Shown here: piece after piece, positions 20,648-29,257 of the stretch
Numbering within the stretch: position 1 is the first letter of the stretch
Layout: every line of letters starts with the position of its first letter
Source: Leishmania martiniquensis
Taxonomy: Eukaryota; Euglenozoa; Kinetoplastea; Trypanosomatida; Trypanosomatidae
Length of the DNA stretch: 64,000 nucleotides
Direction of reading: 5' to 3'
NCBI RefSeq assembly: GCF_017916325.1
Contig: NC_090165.1
Span: forward strand, 186,001 to 250,000
The notes under the pieces: model-generated
Seen by the model: the letters and a program-made list of their open reading frames with translations, nothing else
What the model was told of the DNA's origin: nothing
The model's database searches: none
Position numbers and translations under genes: made by a program

Positions 20648-21416
20648 CGGGTCTTTCTTGAGGTCTGAAAGGTAGGTAAACCACTAGCCCGGCGCGCGTC
20701 CGCGAAGGATGTGGCGGCCGGGTTGTATGGAGATAGATCGGGGAGGGGGGGACAATGAGTGAGAAGACATAGAAACGAAGTCCTGCAGAAGGTGAAGAAC
20801 GAACGTGACAAGAGAGGGAGTTGCGCGTGTGTTTCGGCGGCAGGCGAGCCGCCATACAGACGGCTACCCCTTATCGAGATGGGCGTCATCGACCCGGTTA
20901 AGAGAGGCAGAGCACAAGGTGCACAGGTACGACAGAGGGAAAAGGTCATGTTCGTCCAGCTTTGCACAAAGATCTCGCCTCCTTTTACTCGTTTATTTTG
21001 TCCTTTGCGGAGTCCTGCGGCTGGGCGCGGCGCGCACCCCCAGTGATGCGAGGGTGAGTGCATCCATGCATGTGCAGGTCCTCATTTCGTCTGCCGCTAG
21101 ACTCATACGTGTGTGGGCTTTTTCCGTTTTACTTAGCGTGAGGAGGAACAACGAACCACACGAAGCACCCAAGAAAAAACTATCGGATAAGAGCGCAGCC
21201 TCCTTCCTCCTCCCTTCGTCTAGAAGAAAACTGACCTCCGATAATCGAGTTTTCAATGCTGCGACTGCTGTTTGCTGCAATAGTGATGTGCGCGCGACAC
21301 CCTCGAAGAGGAGGCGACGACGCTGCCTGTCACCGCACTCTGGAGGAGAGAGAAAGGTGACGATGCAGTCGCCTCTTTATATCAACGATAGGCGCAGGTG
21401 GCACCCACATCGCAGG
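20648..21416. other. Intergenic region, no gene seen
   Basis: Spacer between RRS1 and HisRS on the minus strand. No gene or distinct repeat is recognised. Confidence 0.6.
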
Positions 21417-22838
21417 CTACAACTCTTCAAAGGGCACAAGGTCACCGCGGTCGTCCTCTCTTTCCTGGCCCTCACGCAGCATCTTCACGCGCGCCATGCC
21501 CTTCTCCGTTTCGTCCGGTGCAATCAGCACGGCTCGGTCAGCACCTATGCGGTCGGCGTAGCTGAAGGTCTGAGCAATCTTCTTGGGGTCTAGAATGATG
21601 TCGGCGCTGCGGCCCTTGTCACGCAGCTGCTTCAAAACCTTCAGTGCGGTGCCTCGCTGAGACTCGTTGAATGGAATCACCACATCATCCACCTTGTGCG
21701 GCAGCGGCTTCAGCAGCTTCTTCTTCTTCAGCAGCTCAATGATTACGCAGTCGCCAAATCCGAACCCGACGCAAGAGACGGGCTGCGGACTGCCGTACAA
21801 AGTGAAGAGGTTGTCGTAGCGTCCGCCTCCACAGATTGCGCGGAACTCACCGCTGCGGTCAAATGCCTCGAACACGATTCCCGTGTAGTAGGCGAGCCCA
21901 CGCACAACGCTCGCATCGAATTGGGCCCAGTCCCCGTACCCGTACATCCGCACCTGCGAGAACAGCTCCGCAAGCTCCGAGAGAGCGCCATTCTTATCAA
22001 AGAGGTCCTTGTCGAAGTCGTCGATGGACTTGAGCTTAAGTGTCCTGATGATGTCACCCGCCTGCTGGCCATCCAAGCCGAGCTCCTCCAGCTCCGCGCG
22101 AATTTGCTCCTCAGGTAGCTTCTCCATCTTGTCTACGATCACGCACACCGGTGCAAATAAATCATCGGGCACACCAGCGACGGCAAGGGCACACTGCAGC
22201 AGCTTGCGCGAGTTCACCCTCACGCCGACGTCCTGCGCGGTGAGCCCGAGCGACTCCATCGCCGCACACGCCGCACAAAGCAACTCTACCTCTGCAGCCA
22301 CGCTCTTCACGCCGACGATATCCATATTCCACTGGTAGTGCTCACGGCGACGGCCCCGGGAGATGGCCTCGTATCGCCAGCATTGCGGAATGGAGTACCA
22401 CTTAGCAGGCAGAAGAAGAGAGCGGCCCTTGGCGAGCTGCAGACGCACCAGCGACGGCGTCATCTCCGGCCGAAGTGTGACACGGTGGCCTCCCTTCGTC
22501 ACAAAGTTGAACATTTGCTCTGTAATCTCCTCCCCTGCCTTGCGGATGTAAAGCTCCTCCGACTCTAGAGCCGGGGCATCGTATTCCTCGAAGCCAAATC
22601 TGCGGGCCGTTTCGTGGAAGACGCCAAAGAGGTACCTGCGCAGACGCATATCCTCCGGAGGGAAGTCGCGGCAGCCCTGCACTGGCTCTTTCTCGATCAT
22701 GTTTGCCTGGCTCTTTTTCTTGGACCTCTTTGATACTGCCCCTTCCGGCTGCAGCAGCGCCTCCTTTTCGGCGAGCTTCACCTTCAAGTCGTTGATTTCC
22801 GCAAGAAGCGCGGCGTTTGGGGAAGCCGTCGAGGACAT
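21417..22838 (-). CDS. HisRS: Histidyl-tRNA synthetase
   Basis: The 473-residue class II synthetase charges tRNA-His. After a short charged N-terminal helix (about 1-50) it shows motif 2 with [14 protein letters not shown] (RYE about 155-157). Signature HisA is GLAYYTG (about 314-320), HisB is GGGRYDN (about 337-343), and an anticodon-binding domain begins near [11 protein letters not shown]. HisA has Ala where the common form has Asp (GLDYYTG), a variant I associate with plant/bacterial-like enzymes. The first in-frame ATG is at 22838. The frame stays open upstream only as far as a GTG and has no earlier ATG, so no obvious mitochondrial presequence is encoded although a single gene would normally have to serve both compartments. 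Confidence 0.95.
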   Translation of the reverse strand: MSSTASPNAALLAEINDLKVKLAEKEALLQPEGAVSKRSKKKSQANMIEKEPVQGCRDFPPEDMRLRRYLFGVFHETARRFGFEEYDAPALESEELYIRKAGEEITEQMFNFVTKGGHRVTLRPEMTPSLVRLQLAKGRSLLLPAKWYSIPQCWRYEAISRGRRREHYQWNMDIVGVKSVAAEVELLCAACAAMESLGLTAQDVGVRVNSRKLLQCALAVAGVPDDLFAPVCVIVDKMEKLPEEQIRAELEELGLDGQQAGDIIRTLKLKSIDDFDKDLFDKNGALSELAELFSQVRMYGYGDWAQFDASVVRGLAYYTGIVFEAFDRSGEFRAICGGGRYDNLFTLYGSPQPVSCVGFGFGDCVIIELLKKKKLLKPLPHKVDDVVIPFNESQRGTALKVLKQLRDKGRSADIILDPKKIAQTFSYADRIGADRAVLIAPDETEKGMARVKMLREGQEREDDRGDLVPFEEL

Positions 22839-23440
22839 TCTGACGGTCACCCACTTAGGCAACTGTCGATAGAAGCGCTTCGTTGTTGTGGCCGGGGTGG
22901 GAAACGATAATTGCAAAGCTGCCCATGCATCGAGTACGCCAACACACCCATACACACCAACCCAAGCAGTCACATGCACTCACTCGCACGCACATACAGA
23001 CGGACCAAGAGAGAGAGATGGGGAGGGGGTGGAAAGGCGAGAATAAGATCAGGAAGGGAGAGCCGAGGGAAAAGTGCGCGCGTGCGGTTCGCGTAAACGA
23101 CACGCTTGTGGAGAAACCGTTGATGAGCGGGTCCGGCGACAGTGTCGGCGCGGCGCCGAGCATACGAGAGAAGTGCCGTTCTATGCACACACTGAGGCAG
23201 CGGTCGAAAATGTGAGTCAAGAATCTCGACGCTTCCGTGTAAATTGTTTCTCATCCCGTTGCGCCACCAAAACAGCTTCACCTGCCAAGATCTTGAGCGA
23301 AGTGAGTTTCGCCATCGTCACTCAGTCTATGAGGCTGCTACAGTGCTCGCTGCAGGTGCGCGTTGCCACATGGTTGTGTTAAAACGACGAACAGAAAGAG
23401 TACGCGCCCCCTCACCCCTTCCAACAGGAGACGCGCCCCA
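22839..23440. other. Intergenic region, no gene seen
   Basis: Contains a very strong minus-strand C/T tract at about 23004-23041 (upstream signal for HisRS mRNA processing) and the 3' flank of the dynactin p25-like gene. Confidence 0.6.
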
Positions 23441-23944
23441 TCAGACCTTTCCAGGTCGCGCACGATGCGGTGCTCGCTCACGGCCATTCGCTCGGCTGCT
23501 GCACACGAACGTGTGCAATTGGTCATTTTGAGCGCTCGAAAGGGATACGTCCCGTCGCAAAGCTTCACACCGCCTGCGCAAGAACTCCATGTGCAGTAGC
23601 TGATAGGAGCGCGCATTCAGCTTTCGGATGGGGGTTGCTGGAACGCCAGCGTAGACAGTGTAGGGAAACAGCGTCACCTCGGGGGGCACCCACGTTCGAG
23701 GAAGCAGCCACACGCCATCTGAAAGGTACGCCCCGGTGGACACGACGCACTGCGCATCAAGTCTGGCCATGTGCCCGATCCCTGCCGCCTCACACACCAC
23801 CTGTTCCCCCACGTACACAAATGGCCCGACATGGACACGCGGTTCAGCGCGCACGGAAGCCTGATTTACATAGACGCGAAGTGGGGGACGCAGCACCGCG
23901 CCTGCACACGCAAACAAAAAGGAGCCAATCGAAAAAAACGTCAT
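23441..23944 (-). CDS. Dynactin p25-like (DCTN5) left-handed beta-helix protein, continuous frame
   Basis: The 167-residue frame from the first ATG after an in-frame stop encodes hexapeptide-type beta-helix sequence. It includes RVHVGPFVYVGEQVVCEAAG, LPPxT-like LPRTWVPPEV and YTVYAGVPA, which line up with animal DCTN5/p25 (VLPPETVVPPFTVFSGCPG region). p25 sits in the pointed-end complex of dynactin and links dynein to cargo. The homology continues upstream of this ATG in the same frame (EGTIVDSRAVVH), so the beta-helix would lack its first turns if translation began here. A C-terminal extension of about 45 residues is not part of the fold. The carbonic-anhydrase-like gamma family is the main alternative for the fold. 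See the separate 5' segment entry. Confidence 0.7.
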   Translation of the reverse strand: MTFFSIGSFLFACAGAVLRPPLRVYVNQASVRAEPRVHVGPFVYVGEQVVCEAAGIGHMARLDAQCVVSTGAYLSDGVWLLPRTWVPPEVTLFPYTVYAGVPATPIRKLNARSYQLLHMEFLRRRCEALRRDVSLSSAQNDQLHTFVCSSRANGRERAPHRARPGKV

Positions 23945-24166
23945 ATCAGTATGAACGACAGCCCTGCTATCAACAATAGTGCCCTCCGCAACCGCGTAGG
24001 TGCTTCCATGATCATCGTACGAGTTGGTTAGTCCTCAACCTGTCGCTCGTTTGACTTCCTTCGCGCCAGAGGTGATACAGCCTCGTGCGTCCCTCACGAT
24101 TAAGGGGTTCAGTGCTCCAGAAGTCATCAGCGGGGGGAGTTTTGCATTTCCTTTGTGGGGCTGCAT
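23945..24166 (-). pseudogene. 5' coding extension of the p25-like gene interrupted by TGA
   Basis: Reading upstream in the same frame, homologous sequence (GTIVDSRAVV, then YDDHGSTYAV) continues back to a TGA at 24035-24037. Beyond that stop the frame is open again to ATG codons at 24127 and 24166. The ATG at 24166 follows a strong C/T tract and AG acceptor near 24177. Read through, the whole would have 241 residue positions with the stop at codon 44. Either the gene is broken in this genome, the TGA is a base-call error, or translation really starts at 23944. Confidence 0.5.
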
Positions 24167-24601
24167 CCTCCCCCTCTGCATGTAAGAAGTTGATCACGGG
24201 AAGAAAAGGGGGTTGGGTGCGAAAGGGCATGTCGAGATCGGTGATGCAATGGAGAGGGAGCGGGGCGAGGAGCCCCCGGGAGCACAGAGGGCTTCCCCTC
24301 CTCGGGCTCCACAGCGCATACAGCCCCATTCGTCGCAAAAGCGTGCGCGTGTTCGCTTGCTTAGCCGCCTCGATGTAGCGAGCCCGAGAGGCGCGCTGCG
24401 TCTCAGCAAGACGAAAAGTGAGAGAAAAAAGTGAACACAGATCGTACAGCAGTACGTGTGCGCGCCTCTCATCTCACCAAAGGGGTTCGCGCCCCGAGAG
24501 GAGGAGCTCGAGCTTGGGCGTCTCCTGTGTGTGTGTTTCCACCGCGTGCGGTAATGTTTGTCCTCTATCTGCTTCATGATGGCGAGTCTGTAGTTCTAGC
24601 A
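24167..24601. other. Intergenic region, no gene seen
   Basis: Spacer with the predicted splice acceptor of the p25-like gene at its left edge. Nothing else is recognised. Confidence 0.55.
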
Positions 24602-25198
24602 CTACCACGGATCCTCGCGGCGCTCACTGCGCGTGATGGCAATGTCGGGCTCTTGGAGTACCCAGTGTCCCCTGTAGCGTTGGTTGATCAGAACCGCACC
24701 AGGTCGGCGAGGGGCAGTTAGGTCCACCTTTGGCGCGTGCGGCAGCTCGGTCGGCAGCGTGGTTTCAGCGAGCTCTAGTAAAGTGTTGCGTGCGTATTCG
24801 TCACCTTGGACGAACGCGAACTTGTTCGATGTGCGGGTGCCCTTGAAGAAGCCTGGATGATCCCTACGACGTCCATCCTGCATTCCTTTTCGTCCCAGCA
24901 GCAGGTCCAGCTGGCGAATGAGCGGATCATCGTCCATGCGGAAGTACTTGAGCGCCGCGTAAATCTTTCTCGAGTACTGTTGTGCAACCTCCAGCGAAGC
25001 AGACATGGTGAAGCAGGGGCGAAACACCTCCACCTCGCGAAAAAACTCCTGCTCTATTGCGTGGCATGCAACTTTATTCTTCTCAGCTGCTGCGTTCCGG
25101 TGAGCCAGGTGTAACTTCATGAGCTGCAGAGCGCCGTCGACAAATGGGGTACTGCTGTGTAGAGCGTTGGAGCACCACACACCGCACACGCGGAACAT
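24602..25198 (-). CDS. Conserved-looking hypothetical, probably mitochondrial
   Basis: I do not recognise the family. The 198-residue product from ATG 25198 begins with an arginine- and serine-containing, acid-free stretch suggesting a mitochondrial presequence. A helical segment around SLEVAQQYSRKIYAALKYFR and a basic, proline-rich C-terminal half ending REDPW follow. Size and composition resemble kinetoplastid mitoribosomal or respiratory-chain accessory subunits, but this is only inference. The start is uncertain: a T-rich tract sits directly upstream of ATG 25198, and the next AG lies inside the frame, so ATG 25120 (172 residues) is a real alternative. Confidence 0.6.
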   Translation of the reverse strand: MFRVCGVWCSNALHSSTPFVDGALQLMKLHLAHRNAAAEKNKVACHAIEQEFFREVEVFRPCFTMSASLEVAQQYSRKIYAALKYFRMDDDPLIRQLDLLLGRKGMQDGRRRDHPGFFKGTRTSNKFAFVQGDEYARNTLLELAETTLPTELPHAPKVDLTAPRRPGAVLINQRYRGHWVLQEPDIAITRSERREDPW

Positions 25199-25995
25199 GG
25201 CGAAGAAAAAAGTGGCTACCAACCAGACGATGAGGCCCCAAAGACTGTGAGGGCCAAAGCTATTCAGCTGATGTATATATGCCTGCGCGTATTATGTGTC
25301 ACACGTTGGGTCAACGCTTGACGGCAAGCAAGGAGTGAGGGCAACGGATCATGCGGGGAAAAGAATAAACGCATGTGTCAGAGAAGAGGCCGTATATAGA
25401 GAGGGGGGAGGAGCAATCTAGAACAGAGGCACGAAATGGCGCCAACCTCACCCTCACGCTCCCGACTCCCCCATTTAGATGCGTGAAAAGTTGCTGCCAG
25501 AAAAGGCGGTCCCTCCACCTTCAAGATAGTCCATCACATGGACGGGAACTTCCCTCGGCCGCCCGCCTGCCCTCGTTCACTCCAATCCTTGCAGCAAACT
25601 ATGCCTTCATGTCCCTTGATATGATGCGCCCGCCGGCCTTCACTTCATCGCGGCCTTCCGTTTATACGCACCATCGGTGACAGCGAAACAATCCGACACA
25701 CATACGCACAAGCACATCTCGTGAATGGCCTACAGGCACATACACGCACCACCAAGCGCGTATACTAGACCGAGGAGCATCAGCGCAAGCGTCACGTTCG
25801 CGCCGTCTCTGTAGCACAGCACTCCTGAGAAGGGAGAAGAACGGTGCAGTCGGCTTCACTGCAAGTTGCCCTTGAGGTATCCCTTTCCAGAAGTCACCCG
25901 AAGAAGTCGGTCGACCCACAGAACAAAAGCCCATACATCGCCTTCGGAACGGCAGCGTGCACACAGAGAAAAGACTGAGAAGGTCAGGAGCCAAC
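25199..25995. other. Intergenic region, no gene seen
   Basis: Spacer between two minus-strand genes. Open frames here show no family resemblance. Confidence 0.6.
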
Positions 25996-27189
25996 TCATG
26001 GATCCCCTGAGTAGCCGAACCGCTTGCTCTTGACGATTCGAGGCACCTTCTTCCATTTCTCTTGGCGCGCGACACTTTTAAAAGCCGCAGTGCGATCATA
26101 GACGCGATCTTCGTAAACGTAATCCTCCGGCAGCAGACCCTCCGCCTTCCATTTTTCGATCTTGTCCTTCACAATACCATCGACCTTCGCGTTCGGGCTG
26201 TGCCCGCTAGTGACGAGGTGAGATGGCGTGTAGTCAAAGTAGAGCTGCCGTGGAGAAAACTGGCGCGGCTGACGGATGCTGGCGTGCCAGCAGACGTGAT
26301 AAAACATGGAGTCGTTCTCTTTCAGAGGAACCCGCAACTTCTCCGCACCGTGCCCGCGCAAGTCAGCATATGTGATACGCAAAAACTTCACCTTACGCTC
26401 GCCCAGATAGAACAGGTATTTTTTGACGTAGTTGTAGATGGCCTTGTCATGTACCGCGTTGAGCGCGTATACGAGTGAACGCGCCTCCACACGATCCAGA
26501 TCGGCCTGCACGTCTGCCATCTCTTCCAGTACCAACCGTACGCCTGCCTCGTCCTCTTGGCGGCCAAGACTCTTCAACAAATAGCTCCACTGCGGTGTGT
26601 CGAAGAAGGGGGTGTAGTTCCAACCGTCCTTAAGGCATTTCGTAAAGATGGGCCGCCACCCCGCGTTGTCAGACTTGCTACAGCAGAAGAGGATAGCCTG
26701 CACGAGTGGGAGAGGCGGCGCAGATGTGCTGCCATCGCGCATAAATCGAGGGGCGCAGTGCTTGTCCCACAGCGCCATCGCCTCAGCCCCGCTGCGCTGG
26801 AAGGCGCAGTGCTGGAAGATCTTTGCGAGCCAGCCATCACGGGCTGCGGCGTCGTCGATCAGCGGGCTAAGTTTCTCAAACTCAGCAATCACCTCCACGA
26901 CAGGCGTCTGCGGGACCACACGCCCGTGAGGAAGCTTCTTTAGCTGCGGCTCAAGCCCTACGAGAAATGCAGGGTGCATCTCCGTCGAGATCCACACACC
27001 ACGGTACTTGTTCACGGAGCTATGGTGTGGCTGATAGGGTGCCGGTAGAGAGCGATTAACACTGTGTGGGCGTTCCATCCCCTGCGGTAAGTTGTAGTGC
27101 CAGTGGCACTGGCTGTACATGAGCATCGGCGACGTATCTGGATTGATGGGGGTGTACCCCAGCACCCGGAGCGACGTCCGGCGGAGCAT
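25996..27189 (-). CDS. Predicted mitochondrial protein, helical-repeat (PPR-like) type
   Basis: The 397-residue protein starts MLRRTSLRVLGYTP, a typical mitochondrial targeting sequence. The middle (about 90-290) is alpha-helical with repeated hydrophobic spacing (LAKIFQHCAFQRSGAEAMAL, WSYLLKSLGRQEDEAGVRLV, ARSLVYALNAVHDKAIYNYV) as in pentatricopeptide-type helical repeats. The C-terminal 100 residues are basic and rich in aromatic residues. In kinetoplastids such proteins are often mitoribosome- or RNA-processing-associated. I cannot name the gene. ATG 27189 is the first in frame, and AG acceptors occur within 20 nt upstream. Confidence 0.7.
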   Translation of the reverse strand: MLRRTSLRVLGYTPINPDTSPMLMYSQCHWHYNLPQGMERPHSVNRSLPAPYQPHHSSVNKYRGVWISTEMHPAFLVGLEPQLKKLPHGRVVPQTPVVEVIAEFEKLSPLIDDAAARDGWLAKIFQHCAFQRSGAEAMALWDKHCAPRFMRDGSTSAPPLPLVQAILFCCSKSDNAGWRPIFTKCLKDGWNYTPFFDTPQWSYLLKSLGRQEDEAGVRLVLEEMADVQADLDRVEARSLVYALNAVHDKAIYNYVKKYLFYLGERKVKFLRITYADLRGHGAEKLRVPLKENDSMFYHVCWHASIRQPRQFSPRQLYFDYTPSHLVTSGHSPNAKVDGIVKDKIEKWKAEGLLPEDYVYEDRVYDRTAAFKSVARQEKWKKVPRIVKSKRFGYSGDP

Positions 27190-29257
27190 GACGCACGCTT
27201 CTCTCTCGGCCAAAGAAACGACCCTCCCACACCAAATGCGGCTCGGCGCTGCTCGTACCGCTCACCGACGCGAAAGGAAAAAGAGCGCCTGCCAGAGCGC
27301 TAGTGAAACATGACCGGCAGGGCAGATTGCAATGGAAGGAAAGAAGAAAGATGGACACTTAGAAATGACTCGGGGGTACCTATACGGACTCTACGATCTG
27401 GTGTATCGAGCACTTGCAGCTCCCGTGCTGAAGGGCCCTTCGCGGTGCGCACTCACAACGCCATGCAGAGTTTCCTAAAGAACGAGGAAGAGGTGGAGAC
27501 AGAGAGATCGGCCAGAGAATCTTAACGCAGCAAAGGTACGCCGCTCCAAAGATATCGCGAGCCCGTGCCTCCTGGCACAAAGGTTTGCCGTACAACGCAT
27601 TGTATTTTCCGTCTGGATTCTTCGGAATTAGAGCGAATGCCGCTGCTGTCCACCGCAATACACGCCCTACCGCAGGTCGTATGCATACGAACTCAACAGA
27701 TGTGCACAAATTCACGAGCAAAGCATCCAAGCTATGAGAGAAGTCCTCAACAGAAAAGAAAAGCCTGTCGACCATCTGAGGACGTGATGGAGGCTTAGCT
27801 ATGAAGGCTATTCAAGAGTTGCAAGAACAACACACAGGGTAAAAATGCATCGCCGTCTGGCGTGCGCGTGCAGATAAGTGTATGTATGCATATGTACAAA
27901 AGCTAAACTCTCCTCCTCCTCCCTTCACTTTTACGCTTACGATGAAAAGAGCCCCACTCACAGTCTGCACCACATACAGCGAAAAGGAAGAGTAACGAGA
28001 GGAGCTGCGCGTCTCTCCTCATCCCACCCAAAGCACGCGGATGTAAACACTACCTTCCATGAGAAAATAGGAGCGAGAAACCCCAAAGACGCACAGGTAA
28101 AAAAAAAAGAGACGTCTAACAAGCGAGCTTAAAGCACTTTGGTAAGCCACAGCAGACGGAGAGAACGCGACGATCTCGAGAGTAGGGCAGTCGACCTTGA
28201 AACGAAAGGGAAAAAGAGAGACAGAAAAGTCGTTTTGATGACTGTGATTTGTCCTCGGTCTACTGTGCGTGCAGCCACCAAGAGCATCGAGACAGGGTAG
28301 GATTCACTGCCCTTGCAAGAGATACACTCAGCATCGGTCGCTATGATCAAGCGAAACGAGCAAACAAGAAACAACAACAAAAGGCGACGCAACGCGGGGA
28401 AACGCCGAGCATTTCAAATTGCACTTCTACGCAAATGGAGGTACATGTTCCTTGGAGAACTCCTGAATAGTGAGACTGACAACGGGGGTAGATGAGGGAG
28501 GGAAACGAAAACGGATGCACGCGCCCCATTGCTAGCTGCATGGTGTTATGTCAGCGACTCAAAACGTCCACTTCGCCAAATGGTGTGCTGCGTGGGTGAG
28601 GCGAGCCTCTTCAGAGGGCACCACGCAGCCCTGATGGGCTGCGGTGGCGGAACTTGGACACACTCGGCCCCGCCACAAGTTTTCCTTGGAGCCTTTCTGT
28701 TTGCCTACTCATCGGTAAACCCTCCATGGCTTTGTTTCGTTTTGTTCTTTTGGCGAGTGCACCCATTCTGCAACCGGAAGAAGAAAAATAGCCTCGCCAC
28801 ATCAATGTCGATGACAAAGAGAGCACGTTGAGCTGCCAGAGAAACAACTGCCCGTTCCTTTCTCAACAAGCACACAGTGCCTTGTGTAAACAGTAACGAG
28901 GGGAGAAGAGGAGTGCCCAAAAGGGCGAGGGCGAGAGTTCGAGAGAGCTGCTTGCGTTCATGCATGTGTGTAATTTCTTTTTCTTTGCAACGCTGTCATA
29001 AGCAATGGAAAAGAACGACCACCTCTGCGGCAAAGGGAAAAAGGGAGTGAGGCATCCATGGCGTCAAGGCGAAAGAGCGCAAGAAACAGAAAGCACTACA
29101 CACAAGAGGCCAACAAAAGGTGCAACGCATCCAATCTTTTGAGGAGAGCATGCTGCGTGGGTAAGAGGGAGGAAGGGGGACGGGGCATCGCTCTCAACAC
29201 AGAGACTGCTCCGCCTCCCATTTACCAGAGCGACTAAAGCGACGCTGCCGAGCATTT
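27190..29257. other. Intergenic region of 2.1 kb, no gene seen
   Basis: It lies between the PPR-like gene and the PLC-like gene. Open frames are short and unlike any family I know. It probably carries the 3' UTR of the PLC-like gene, which is transcribed toward it. Confidence 0.6.

Noticed and set aside
22839..22979. N-terminal extension of HisRS as a mitochondrial targeting sequence
   Set aside because: The open frame begins at a GTG, and no in-frame ATG lies upstream of 22838.
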